A stretch of 15,213 bases of DNA from JBOHWJ01 sp050736615 (GTDB lineage Bacteria > Desulfobacterota > Binatia > Binatales > Binataceae), in contig JBOHWL010000124.1 in assembly GCA_050736615.1 (NCBI GenBank), positions 1-15,213 on the forward strand, read 5' to 3'. Every line of letters begins with the position of its first letter. Within the stretch, counting starts at the first letter, position 1. A model generated the notes under the pieces. That model searched no databases and was not told the origin of the DNA. It was given only the letters and a program-made list of their open reading frames with translations. Positions 1-7,859 of the stretch are shown here, piece by piece. The position numbers and the translations under genes were made by a program.

Positions 1-35
1 GATCCGGGATTCCTCGCTGCGCTCGGGATGACAGA
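1..35 (+). repeat. Dispersed repeat copy at the left edge
   Basis: This 35-base unit runs from GATCCGGGATTCC to GGGATGACAGA. It matches the reverse complement of 14976-15010 at 31 of 35 positions, and a third, more diverged copy lies at 15036-15077. All copies are intergenic and share a GGATTC...ATGACAGA core. It behaves like a dispersed intergenic REP-like element. The window begins inside or exactly at it, so the full left boundary cannot be seen. Confidence 0.75.
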
Positions 36-132
36 CGTGGAAGTCCCTGCTAACGTCCTCGGCTTGGTTTTGCCTGACTTGATGGGACATTCGGTTGTTC
101 ACTCCGCCGGCTCACTGGTCTCTATAATCTCA

Positions 133-150
133 ACGCAGCTCGCGGACTCG
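133..150 (+). repeat. Short direct repeat, copy 1 (partner at 1661-1678)
   Basis: The sequence ACGCAGCTCGCGGACTCG recurs with one mismatch (A to G) at 1661-1678 in the same orientation. The two copies lie in the non-coding stretches downstream and upstream of hpnE. Their purpose is unknown; they may be fragments of a dispersed intergenic element. Apart from this, the edge repeat and a palindrome at 228-241, nothing recognisable is seen in 36-245. Confidence 0.5.
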
Positions 151-227
151 ATTGCCCATTCCGCCGCGCTCAGCGCGGTATGCCGTTGGTTTCGCCATTG
201 CAGCGATTCCCGGCGCGTCACCCCGAT

Positions 228-241
228 GCGCGGCGCCGCGC
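228..241 (-). terminator. GC-rich palindrome just after hpnE, possible terminator stem
   Basis: A perfect 14-base palindrome (GCGCGGC/GCCGCGC) begins five bases past the hpnE stop codon on the transcribed strand. It could fold into a stem at the end of the hopanoid transcript. No U-run follows it and there is no spare loop, so it is not a typical intrinsic terminator. GC-rich palindromes also occur by chance in DNA of this composition. Confidence 0.2.
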
Positions 242-245
242 CAGG

Positions 246-1640
246 TTAACGCGCCGCGGCGGCGCCCCGGGAGGACGTCTCGCCACTCGAACGAATAATC
301 AATTTCGCCGCGGCGTGCCCCGACGCCACCGCGCTCTCGATCGTGGCCGGCAGTCCGGTCTGTATCCAGTCGCCCGCCAGATAGAAATTCGTAATCGGCG
401 TCGCGCTGGGCGGCCGCACCGCATCGCTGGCGGGATCCGTCGCGATGGTCGCGTGTTTTTCCCGCAGCACCAGCGCCTTGACCAACTTGGCGTCGCGCGC
501 GCCGCTGATCATCCTGCGCAAATCCTCCATCACGAGGGCGAGCAGCTCTTCATTTGATTTATCCAGCAATTGGCGCGCGCCGCTGATTACAAAGCTCAGA
601 TAACCGGGATGCCGTTCGCCATGACGCGCGAAGATCCGCCGCTTGTTAAACAACCACTGCGTCGTGGTGCCGATAAAGCCGACGAAGGCGAAGTCCGTCA
701 CTTCGCGATCGAGCCATACATGGACACAGATGATTGGCGAACTTCCAAGCTGGTTGAGTTGGGAAAAAAATGGATCGGCGATCGCCGCCTCGGGCAGCAA
801 TCTGAGCAGTTGCGCGGGTGGCACGGCCGCAATGAAGTGCGACGCCGCCAGGCGGCCGCGGTCCCGCAGGCGCACCGCCGCGAGCGCCCCGCCTGAATCG
901 AACTCAAAGCCTTCGACGATTGCGCGGCACGCGATCACACCGCCGCGGCTTTCGATAAATTTTTGCGCCGCGCCGCAATACAAGTCACTCAAGCCTACCC
1001 GCGAATACACGAATGACGAGTTGAAACGGCTGCCAAAAAACGCGCGCTTCATTACTTCGGCAAGCAAGCCGGCCGAAGCCAACCCGGGATCCTCGTTGAG
1101 CGTCGCGATCGCGAGCGGATACCAGAAGCATCGGCGCGCACGTTGGCTCTGTCCCAGCGTATCCATGAGCTCCGCCACCGTCGCATGTTGAAGTGGCGCG
1201 CCTTGACGCCGCCGCAGGCGCAGCATCCGCGCTCCCGCACGCAACAGCTTCACGCGGTCGCTGATGCTCAAGTGGCGGTAGCGCAAGAGCGCCGCGATCA
1301 TGTGCAGCGGTCCCGGCAACCACGCGGTGGCTATGTGCGCGCGATGGCCTGGGCCGTCGAGCATTTCGATCGCGAGATTTTTCTGCACGATAAGCTTGTT
1401 GCGCGTGCCGATTTTTCCCAGAAAGCCGAGCGTCTCGCGATAACATCCCATCAGCACGTGCTGTCCGTTATCGACAAAATCGCCGGTCTCGGGGTCAGTG
1501 AACGAATAGGCGCGTCCGCCCAGCGCGGGCTTGCCTTCGAGCAGCGCGACGCGAAAACCCTTGTCACTCAGCGCCACGGCCGCGCTCAAGCCGGCGAAGC
1601 CGCCGCCGATTATCACCACATCTTTTACTTCGACCGCCAT
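246..1640 (-). CDS. hpnE: Hydroxysqualene dehydroxylase HpnE (squalene-associated FAD-dependent desaturase)
   Basis: A 464-residue flavoprotein of the amine oxidase/phytoene desaturase-like fold. By family knowledge HpnE reductively removes the hydroxyl of hydroxysqualene to give squalene, the last of the three-step HpnD-HpnC-HpnE route that replaces a single squalene synthase. Visible support: an N-terminal FAD dinucleotide-binding fold with GGGFAG at 12-17, the acidic strand end at E35 and GGRA at 41-44; the family-typical GQHVLMG at 59-65; and a C-terminal FAD segment NFYLAGDW at about 418-425 followed by an ATIESAVASG helix. Length is normal. The ATG at 1640 is the first start after an in-frame TAA 21 bases upstream; no clear Shine-Dalgarno is visible. 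It is the last gene of the hopanoid cluster, 67 bp after hpnD, probably on the same transcript. Confidence 0.93.
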   Translation of the reverse strand: MAVEVKDVVIIGGGFAGLSAAVALSDKGFRVALLEGKPALGGRAYSFTDPETGDFVDNGQHVLMGCYRETLGFLGKIGTRNKLIVQKNLAIEMLDGPGHRAHIATAWLPGPLHMIAALLRYRHLSISDRVKLLRAGARMLRLRRRQGAPLQHATVAELMDTLGQSQRARRCFWYPLAIATLNEDPGLASAGLLAEVMKRAFFGSRFNSSFVYSRVGLSDLYCGAAQKFIESRGGVIACRAIVEGFEFDSGGALAAVRLRDRGRLAASHFIAAVPPAQLLRLLPEAAIADPFFSQLNQLGSSPIICVHVWLDREVTDFAFVGFIGTTTQWLFNKRRIFARHGERHPGYLSFVISGARQLLDKSNEELLALVMEDLRRMISGARDAKLVKALVLREKHATIATDPASDAVRPPSATPITNFYLAGDWIQTGLPATIESAVASGHAAAKLIIRSSGETSSRGAAAAR

Positions 1641-1660
1641 CTGGTGTGATCTAATTCTTT

Positions 1661-1678
1661 ACGCAGCTCGCGGGCTCG
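1661..1678 (+). repeat. Short direct repeat, copy 2 (partner at 133-150)
   Basis: This is ACGCAGCTCGCGGGCTCG, 17 of 18 bases identical to 133-150. It lies in the 67-bp gap between hpnD and hpnE. The flanking bases (AATTCTTT here, AATCTCA there) are also loosely similar, which hints at a longer degraded element. Confidence 0.5.
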
Positions 1679-1707
1679 CCTGCTCGGCTCCGCTTCTCTC
1701 CGCCTAG

Positions 1708-2577
1708 CTATCGCCGCCAATGCGAACCCGCCCACGCACGCCCGACCAGGTACAATTTGCGGCTAGTCGAGAGGCTGTGGCGCTTATCGAATACCTGATA
1801 ATTCGACCGCACGATACGTTCGAGCAGCGCGCCGTAGATGAGGCGCATCCCCTCGGCCGCCAGCATCGTCGGACGGTCCTCGGGCGCCAGCGCCCCCGCC
1901 GCTTCGTGATAATAACTCCGCGCGCGCTCGGCCTCGAACGCCATCAAGGCACGGAAGCGCGGACTGTACACGCCGCGCAGAATTTCATCCTCGGCGACTT
2001 CGAAGCGATGCAAGTCCTCGAGCGGCAGATAGATCCGCCCGCGCTCACCGTCCTCGCGCACGTCGCGGATAATATTGGTGAGTTGAAAGGCCAGGCCGAG
2101 GCGCTCGGCGTAAATGCGCGTATTGGGATTGCGGTAGCCAAAAATCTCGATGCAGATAAGGCCGACGGCCGACGCCACCCGGCGGCAATAAAGGCTCAGT
2201 TCCTCAAAGCTGGCGTAACGCTTGCGCGTCAGGTCCATTTCAACGCCGTCGATAATCTCTTCGAGGTAGCGCCGCGGGATGTTGAAGCGATGCACATTGT
2301 CGGCGAGTGCGCGTGAGATCGGGCGCGTCGGCGTGCCTTCGAACACGCTGGCGAGTTCCGCGCGCCACAGTCCGAGCATCAATTCGGGCTTGCCGCCTCC
2401 ATCATCGGCAATATCGTCAACAAAGCGGCAAAAAGCATAGACCGCGTGCAAGGCGCGGCGGCGTTCCACTGGCAACAGCATGAAGGCGTAGTAGAAGTTC
2501 GATGAGGCGCGCCGCGTGATCTCAGCGCAACGCGCGTAGTCGAGCTCGAGCACCGCTTCCCGCCCCACCCCCTCCAT
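1708..2577 (-). CDS. hpnD: Presqualene diphosphate synthase HpnD
   Basis: A trans-isoprenyl diphosphate synthase of the squalene/phytoene synthase family, 289 residues from the chosen start. Known role of the family: condensation of two farnesyl diphosphates to presqualene diphosphate. Both Asp-rich metal-binding motifs are visible: FVDDIADD at about 52-59 and QLTNIIRDVRED at about 165-176, followed by GRIYLP. The open frame runs upstream to 2811, but that extension overlaps hpnC and is not family-like. The ATG at 2577 lies 10 bp after the hpnC stop and gives the usual length; a GTG one codon upstream (2580) is an alternative. It follows hpnC immediately, and the pair arose from an ancient duplication (family knowledge). 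Confidence 0.92.
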   Translation of the reverse strand: MEGVGREAVLELDYARCAEITRRASSNFYYAFMLLPVERRRALHAVYAFCRFVDDIADDGGGKPELMLGLWRAELASVFEGTPTRPISRALADNVHRFNIPRRYLEEIIDGVEMDLTRKRYASFEELSLYCRRVASAVGLICIEIFGYRNPNTRIYAERLGLAFQLTNIIRDVREDGERGRIYLPLEDLHRFEVAEDEILRGVYSPRFRALMAFEAERARSYYHEAAGALAPEDRPTMLAAEGMRLIYGALLERIVRSNYQVFDKRHSLSTSRKLYLVGRAWAGSHWRR

Positions 2578-2587
2578 CACGATCGGT

Positions 2588-3535
2588 TCATCCAAGCCGG
2601 CCAAGCAGCGCATGCCATCCGAGTTTGAAATAATCGAGTTTGCGCAGCCGCGGCCGTTTCCGGAAAACGTCGAAACCGGTCCGCTCGATGGCGCCAAGAA
2701 TCGCAAGCCCGCCGCCCGCGAACAGCAGAATGTCGCGGCGCAAGCTCCGATCCACCAGCTTGTGCAATGCGGCTCCCTTAAGCAGCATCGCGCGCGCATA
2801 TTCGACCTCATGCCGCATCATCGCGATAAATCCGCGCGTCATGCGGCCCGCCCGCAGGTCGGCTGCGGTCACGCCAAAGCGGTTGAGGTCGCGACGCGGC
2901 AAATAGATACGGCCCTTATTGAGATCGATCGAGACATCCTGCCAAAAATTCGCCAATTGCAATCCACTGCAGACCTGATCCGACAGGCGTTGTCGCTCCG
3001 TATCGCGATAGCCGAATAGATACAACACCAGGCGGCCGACCGGATTGGCGGAATAGCGCGCGTAGCCGAGCAAATCGTCGATGGTATCGAAGCCCTTGAA
3101 ATTCACGTCGCCGCGAAAGGCGTGGAGCAAATCGGCAAACGGTTCGCGCGGAATATCGAAGCGGCGCACGGTCTCCGCCAGCGCCACGAACACCGGATGA
3201 CGCGGCGTGCCTGAATAGGCGAGGCCGAGTTCATGCTCCCACTCATCGAGTTTGGGGAGGCTTGCGGCTTCATCGGCGAAATCATCGGCGATGCGTGCAT
3301 AGGCATAAATCGCGTGCATATGCGGCCGCATCCGCCGCGGCATCAGCCACGACGCGATCGTGAAGTTCTCGTAATGCGTGCGCGCGATCCGCCCGCAGTA
3401 GGCATAGGCTTCGCCGAGCGAGACCGGTTCCGTCGAGAGCCAGTCATACGCCGCCACGGCATTCTCGAGGTCCAGCGCCGCAGGCGCCACAGCCGCTTCC
3501 ATGCCATCACTCGTCTTGGTATCCACCGGAGCCAT
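2588..3535 (-). CDS. hpnC: Hydroxysqualene synthase HpnC
   Basis: The second squalene/phytoene synthase paralogue, 315 residues. By family knowledge HpnC converts presqualene diphosphate from HpnD into hydroxysqualene. Visible motifs: ARIADDFADE (about 80-89, the first Asp-rich motif), QLANFWQDVSID (about 193-204, the second) and GRIYLP just after; the FGYRD segment near 174 is also typical. The chosen ATG (3533-3535) shares its A with the dxr stop codon in the arrangement TGATG, a classic translational-coupling junction. The open frame extends 20 codons further up, but into dxr. Whether this copy or its neighbour is HpnC was decided by operon order and by the 'NFWQDV' form of the second motif, so the names could be swapped, though this is unlikely. 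Confidence 0.91.
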   Translation of the reverse strand: MAPVDTKTSDGMEAAVAPAALDLENAVAAYDWLSTEPVSLGEAYAYCGRIARTHYENFTIASWLMPRRMRPHMHAIYAYARIADDFADEAASLPKLDEWEHELGLAYSGTPRHPVFVALAETVRRFDIPREPFADLLHAFRGDVNFKGFDTIDDLLGYARYSANPVGRLVLYLFGYRDTERQRLSDQVCSGLQLANFWQDVSIDLNKGRIYLPRRDLNRFGVTAADLRAGRMTRGFIAMMRHEVEYARAMLLKGAALHKLVDRSLRRDILLFAGGGLAILGAIERTGFDVFRKRPRLRKLDYFKLGWHALLGRLG

Positions 3536-4710
3536 CAGACCGCCGTCCGCGCCGCCCCGGGTCCAATCAACTCGTGTGCCCGCGCGCGCGCCCATGAATC
3601 AACCTCAAGCAAGTCCTCGAGAGTCCGTGCCGGATTGTTGCGATGGCCGTTCATGACGGTTTCGAGATGGCGCGGGATATCGACAAAGCGCATCGCTCCA
3701 CCCAGGAAACCGGCGACCAGCTCCTCGTTGGCCGCGTTGAGGCAGGCCGGCATCGTGCCCGCCGCCTTGAGCGCGTCATAACCAAGGCGCAGACACGGAA
3801 ACCGCTCTAAGTCGGGCTGCTCGAAGGTGAGATTCGCGCAAGCCAGGAGCGACAGCGGTTTGAGATGGTCAAGCGGCAAACGCTCCGGATATGACAGCGC
3901 GAACGCCACCGGTATCGCCATATCGGGGATCGCCATCTCGGCGATAACCGAGCCGTCGATCATCTCCACCATCGAATGAATCACGCTTTGGGGATGAATC
4001 ACGACGCTGATCTCCGCGGCCGTGAGGTCAAACAGCCAGCGCGCCTCGATTACCTCAAGGCCCTTGTTCATCAATGTCGCCGAGTCAATCGTGATCTTGT
4101 TTCCCATCCGCCAGGTCGGATGATTGAGCGCGTCGCGCACCGTGATTGAATCAAAGCGCTCCCGCGGCCATTGCCTGAAAGGGCCGCCCGAGGCGGTCAG
4201 GATGATGCGTTTTAGAGTTGCGCGCGGACGGCCTTCAAGACATTGGAAGATGGCGTTGTGTTCGCTATCCACCGGCAGCAGGCGGACGCCGGCGTTGCGC
4301 ACGGCGCGCGTGACCAATTCGCCGGCGATGACCAATACTTCTTTGTTCGCGAAGGCGATGTCCTTGCCGGCATTGATCGCGGCGAGCGTGGGCCGCAACC
4401 CCATCGCGCCGACCAGCGCCGACATCACCAGCGTGGCCGCCGGATGAGTGGCGACGGCAATCGAGCCCTCCGCGCCATGGAGGATGGCGGGCCGGAGCGG
4501 GTGAATCCGTTGCGCCAATTCGCTGGCCAAATCGGCGTCGGCGACGGATACCAACTCCGGTTGAAACTTTCGAATCTGTTCCGTCATCAACGCGAGATTG
4601 CGTCCGGCCGCCATCGCGGCAACGCGATAGCGTTCGGGAAAACGCCCGGCCACGTCCAAGGTGGTGACGCCTACGGAGCCAGTGGAACCAAGAATTGCGA
4701 TGGTCTTCAA
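3535..4710 (-). CDS. dxr: 1-deoxy-D-xylulose 5-phosphate reductoisomerase
   Basis: Catalyses the NADPH-dependent conversion of DXP to 2-C-methyl-D-erythritol 4-phosphate, the first committed step of the MEP isoprenoid pathway (cytosolic). From the chosen TTG start it has 391 residues, the normal family length. Visible: NADPH-binding GSTGSVG at 8-14; AFANKE ending at 124; the metal-site DSEHN with D148 and E150; the ASGGPFR loop at 173-179; H197; and MNKGLE with K216 and E219, matching the known catalytic set. The open frame continues 84 codons upstream inside shc, but that part is unrelated to the family. A GGAGGT Shine-Dalgarno sits 6 bp before TTG, 17 bp after the shc stop, which fixes the start. 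Its place inside a hopanoid operon implies that precursor supply is co-regulated with hopanoid demand. Confidence 0.96.
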   Translation of the reverse strand: MKTIAILGSTGSVGVTTLDVAGRFPERYRVAAMAAGRNLALMTEQIRKFQPELVSVADADLASELAQRIHPLRPAILHGAEGSIAVATHPAATLVMSALVGAMGLRPTLAAINAGKDIAFANKEVLVIAGELVTRAVRNAGVRLLPVDSEHNAIFQCLEGRPRATLKRIILTASGGPFRQWPRERFDSITVRDALNHPTWRMGNKITIDSATLMNKGLEVIEARWLFDLTAAEISVVIHPQSVIHSMVEMIDGSVIAEMAIPDMAIPVAFALSYPERLPLDHLKPLSLLACANLTFEQPDLERFPCLRLGYDALKAAGTMPACLNAANEELVAGFLGGAMRFVDIPRHLETVMNGHRNNPARTLEDLLEVDSWARARAHELIGPGAARTAV

Positions 4711-4716
4711 GGCGCC

Positions 4717-4722
4717 ACCTCC
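4717..4722 (-). promoter_or_regulatory. Strong ribosome binding site deciding the dxr TTG start
   Basis: On the minus strand GGAGGT is followed by six bases (GGCGCC) and then TTG AAG ACC, the first codons of the DXR Rossmann fold. No ATG or GTG is suitably placed near the conserved N-terminus. The near-consensus site probably compensates for the weak start codon. Confidence 0.8.
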
Positions 4723-4727
4723 GCCGC

Positions 4728-6689
4728 TCAGCGCGCCGCCGTTTCCGACTGCCTGCGCCGGAAGCGCCCCAGCGCCATCAGCGGAAAGTAGTGCGCGTAC
4801 ATGTGATAACGCAGGTAAAAATGATTCGGGAAACCAGTGCCGGTGAATTCGGTTTCCTCCCAATCGCCGCTTTCGTTTTGCCGTTCGAGCAACCACGCCA
4901 CTCCACGCGTCGCCGCCTCGCTCAAACCGTCTTCGCCGGCCAGCAAGCCGATAATCGCCCACGCGGTCTGCGAAGGTGTACTGGTGCCATGGCCGCGCCA
5001 GGCGGGATCCTTGTCGCTGAGACAGCTTTCACCCCAGCCGCCATCGGCGTTCTGGACTGATTTGAGCCACATCACCGAGCGTCTGATCCACGATTGGTTT
5101 AGATCCACGCCAATCGCGCGCAAACCGGACAATGCGGAAAAAGTGCCGTAGATATAATTCACGCCCCAGCGGCCCCACCAGGCGCCGTCGCTCTCCTGCT
5201 CGCGCTTGAGCCATTCGATCGCACGGCGGGCGGCCGGATGGCGCGCGCGATAACCGCACGCCGCCATCATTTCGAGCACGCGCCCGGTAAGGTCGGGACA
5301 GGTTGGGTCGGTGGAAGCTTCAACATCCGCGAACGGCGCATGGTTAAGCCATTTCGAGGTGTTATCGACGTCAAAAGCGGCAAACCCGCCGTCGCGCGAC
5401 TGCATTCCCATCACCCAGTTCGCGCCAAGACTGATCGCCCGCTCGCGCGCTGGCTCATCCGCCATCGCCGCTTCCGCCAGGACCATTAAAATCACGGCGG
5501 AATCGTCCACGTCGGGATACCAGTCATTGTAGAATTCGAAAGCCCAGCCGCCAGGCTCGAGTTCCGGCCGTTTGATCGACCAGTCGCCCGGCTTGAAAAT
5601 CTGATGATCCACCAGCCATTTCGCCGCATCGCCAATCGCCGGATGGCTGCCGCTGATACCCGAATCCAGCAGCGCCTTGCCCGCCAGCGCCGTATCCCAA
5701 TTGGGTGAGACACAGGGCTGGTAGAGAATCGAATCTCCCTGCTCCCAAATCAACTCACGCGACGCTTCGAGCGCTTTTTTGATCACCGGATGGTCGTTGC
5801 GATAGCCGAGCGCCTTGAGCGCCATCGGGCTCAGCAAATAGCAGGGCTCAATGCCGCCCCATGAGCCATTGGCGTCCTGATGCTCAACGACCCAGCTTTC
5901 GGCGTAACGTGTGGCGCGGGCGCGCAGCCGCTTCAAATTATGATGATCATAGAAGCGCAGCACTTTGTCGGCGACCAGCAGCGCGTTGCGAAGCGAGACC
6001 AGGCGCGCGCCGCGGGGCATCTTGAAGCGGGTGAAATGCGGCGGCTCGATATAGAGTTCGAGCACGCCCTCGCGCCAGTCCACCGCGACGCACGGCTTGG
6101 CCGCCTGCAGCAGCATCAGCGCGAACAAGGTGCCGCGCGCCCATGACGACAGCTCGTACATGTTGACCGGGAACCAGTTCGGCAGCAGCGTGATCTCGAC
6201 GGGCAAGGCCGCGGTCGCGTTCCAGGGCAATTGATTCATCGCGGCCAGATAAAAACGCGCGAGCGTCCCCGCCCGCGCGATCCCGCCGCGAGAAAGAATC
6301 CAGCGGCGCGCCTGCATCATGGGTTCATCGCCGGCCCGCATCCCGGTCAGCTTCAAGGCGAAGTAGGCCTGGATGGTGGTTGAGATATGCCCCGGGCCGC
6401 CCGGAAATAACGTCCAGCTCCCGTCCGGCTGCTGGATTTCGAGCAGCAGACGGCGCAACTTCGCTTCCAGTTCGGGATCGCGTTCAAGCTCCATGAAGCG
6501 GCGGAAAATGATGTACTCGGCGTTCATTTCCGCGTTGGCTTCAAGCGGCGCCTGCCAATAACCCTGCGGATGTTGTTTGGCGATCAACGAGCGCTGCGCG
6601 CGATCAATCACAAACTCCAGCCGGGCGCTGAATTCATCGCGAGGCGGCTGCGCGCCACGCTCCTTCTCGATCTGAAAAGCCTGTTCCAT
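4728..6689 (-). CDS. shc: Squalene-hopene cyclase
   Basis: A 653-residue class II triterpene cyclase that converts squalene to hopene/hopanol; family members are monotopic membrane proteins. Visible: repeated QW motifs, among them QQPDGSW (86-92), QDANGSW (271-277), QSRDGGF (430-436), QESDGAW (498-504), QNADGGW (546-552) and QNESGDW (604-610); the catalytic Asp-rich motif DVDDSA at 393-398; WAFEFYNDWYPD just before it; AAFDVDN at 437-443; and the typical C-terminal end FPNHFYLRYHMYAHYFPL. The motif carries Ser where most bacterial SHCs have Thr (DxDDTA). Length is full and no frameshift is seen. The ATG at 6689 has no obvious Shine-Dalgarno. It lies 60 bp after the dehydrogenase gene and 17 bp before dxr. 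Confidence 0.97.
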   Translation of the reverse strand: MEQAFQIEKERGAQPPRDEFSARLEFVIDRAQRSLIAKQHPQGYWQAPLEANAEMNAEYIIFRRFMELERDPELEAKLRRLLLEIQQPDGSWTLFPGGPGHISTTIQAYFALKLTGMRAGDEPMMQARRWILSRGGIARAGTLARFYLAAMNQLPWNATAALPVEITLLPNWFPVNMYELSSWARGTLFALMLLQAAKPCVAVDWREGVLELYIEPPHFTRFKMPRGARLVSLRNALLVADKVLRFYDHHNLKRLRARATRYAESWVVEHQDANGSWGGIEPCYLLSPMALKALGYRNDHPVIKKALEASRELIWEQGDSILYQPCVSPNWDTALAGKALLDSGISGSHPAIGDAAKWLVDHQIFKPGDWSIKRPELEPGGWAFEFYNDWYPDVDDSAVILMVLAEAAMADEPARERAISLGANWVMGMQSRDGGFAAFDVDNTSKWLNHAPFADVEASTDPTCPDLTGRVLEMMAACGYRARHPAARRAIEWLKREQESDGAWWGRWGVNYIYGTFSALSGLRAIGVDLNQSWIRRSVMWLKSVQNADGGWGESCLSDKDPAWRGHGTSTPSQTAWAIIGLLAGEDGLSEAATRGVAWLLERQNESGDWEETEFTGTGFPNHFYLRYHMYAHYFPLMALGRFRRRQSETAAR

Positions 6690-6749
6690 AGAGACTTGAA
6701 TGGCCTCAGCACCGGAGCGCGTTGACTCCGGCCGCGGGCAAATTTCTTT

Positions 6750-7859
6750 TCAGGGTATAACCGCGCATTTCAGTACGGTGCCCCGTTCGAGCATCGCGAA
6801 CACTTCGCTCAGCTCCGCCAGCGTCCGGCGCGCGTTAATCACGCGTCCGGCGTCAATGCCGCCCACGCTCAGCCATTCGAAGGCACGTCGCACATCGCGC
6901 GGCCGGAAATGGAAGGGCGCGATCAGCGTCAAATTGTCATAATGCATCCGGCGCGTATCGACGCTGAGCCGCGTGTCCACCGGACAGCCGCCGAAAAAAA
7001 TCACGCGGCCGCCCCGCCGCACGCGCGCGAACGCGTCCTGCCAGCCCTGCGGATTACCGGTACATTCGATCACCAAATCGGGACCGTAACCACCGTTGAG
7101 CGACGCGACCCGCGCTTCAACGTCATGCTTGTTGACGTCGATGACCTGGTCGGCACCGAGTTCACCCGCCCATTGGAGACGCGACGCGCCACGCCCCGCA
7201 ATAATCACTCGTTCCATCCCCGCCGCCTTGAGCGCGAGCAGGTGCAGCAGACCGAACGGGCCCGCCCCAATGATCAGGGCAGTTTCGAATTTCTCCGGAC
7301 GCGCCAGCTCCTGCGCATGAACCACGCAGGCAAGCGGCTCCAATAAGGCCGCCTCCTCGAACGGCAGCGCCTCGGGCTTTATAAAGGCGTTGCACGCGAC
7401 CACATGGGGCGGAATCAGCAGATAATCGGCATACGCGCCCATCACCATCTTATCCATCGCTTGCGGGCACAGATTTTCCTGACCGCGCGTGCAGTGAAAG
7501 CAGGTGCCGCAAGGCGCAGTCGGCGCCGCCATGAGCGCATCGCCGACGTGAAAATTGGCCACCCCCTCGCCGGTTTCGACCACCACGCCGGCAAATTCAT
7601 GGCCAAACGGACTCGGCAGATGCCACATCGGATGACCCCGGCGAAAGGTTTTCAAATCAGTGCCGCAACTGAGCGCGCACTTGATTTTGATCAGCACCGC
7701 GCCCGGCCCCGGATGTGGCGGGTCGAAATTATCCAGTTCGAGCTTGCCCGGCTCGATCAGCATCGCCCGGCGTCCATGCGGCCGCGGGGCGGCCATTGAT
7801 GGATCGCCAATCAGCGATTTTCCCACCCGGCGCGCCGCGATAGTCGAGCCCGAGCTCAC
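6750..7859 (-). CDS. Zinc-dependent MDR alcohol dehydrogenase in the hopanoid operon
   Basis: A 369-residue medium-chain dehydrogenase/reductase related to the threonine/sorbitol dehydrogenase branch. Visible: catalytic-zinc region with C65 (SCGTD) and GHEFAG (H87, E88); structural zinc cysteines C117, C120, C123 and C131 in CGTCFHC...C; and a Rossmann NAD(P) site GAGPFG at 198-203. The start is a GTG whose last two bases form the ispA stop (GTGA, 4-bp overlap), with GGAG 8 bp upstream. An ATG at 7796 would remove 21 poorly conserved residues but has no ribosome site. The tight coupling to ispA and position before shc imply an isoprenoid/hopanoid role. It does not match a named Hpn protein I recognise. 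A polyol or aldehyde substrate, such as ribosylhopane, is a hypothesis only. Confidence 0.9.
   Translation of the reverse strand: MSSGSTIAARRVGKSLIGDPSMAAPRPHGRRAMLIEPGKLELDNFDPPHPGPGAVLIKIKCALSCGTDLKTFRRGHPMWHLPSPFGHEFAGVVVETGEGVANFHVGDALMAAPTAPCGTCFHCTRGQENLCPQAMDKMVMGAYADYLLIPPHVVACNAFIKPEALPFEEAALLEPLACVVHAQELARPEKFETALIIGAGPFGLLHLLALKAAGMERVIIAGRGASRLQWAGELGADQVIDVNKHDVEARVASLNGGYGPDLVIECTGNPQGWQDAFARVRRGGRVIFFGGCPVDTRLSVDTRRMHYDNLTLIAPFHFRPRDVRRAFEWLSVGGIDAGRVINARRTLAELSEVFAMLERGTVLKCAVIP

Noticed and set aside
28..249. 73-codon plus-strand frame at the left edge
   Set aside because: It starts inside the dispersed repeat, has no ribosome site and no recognisable domain.
2578..2811. 78-codon N-terminal extension of the hpnD frame
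   Set aside because: It overlaps hpnC in another frame, is Cys/Trp-rich nonsense, and the shorter form has the normal family length.
3536..3595. 20-codon extension of hpnC
   Set aside because: It overlaps the dxr 3' end; the TGATG junction gives a better start.
4711..4962. 84-codon N-terminal extension of the dxr frame
   Set aside because: It lies inside shc, is Arg/Gly-rich without family similarity, and a strong ribosome site marks the TTG start at 4710.
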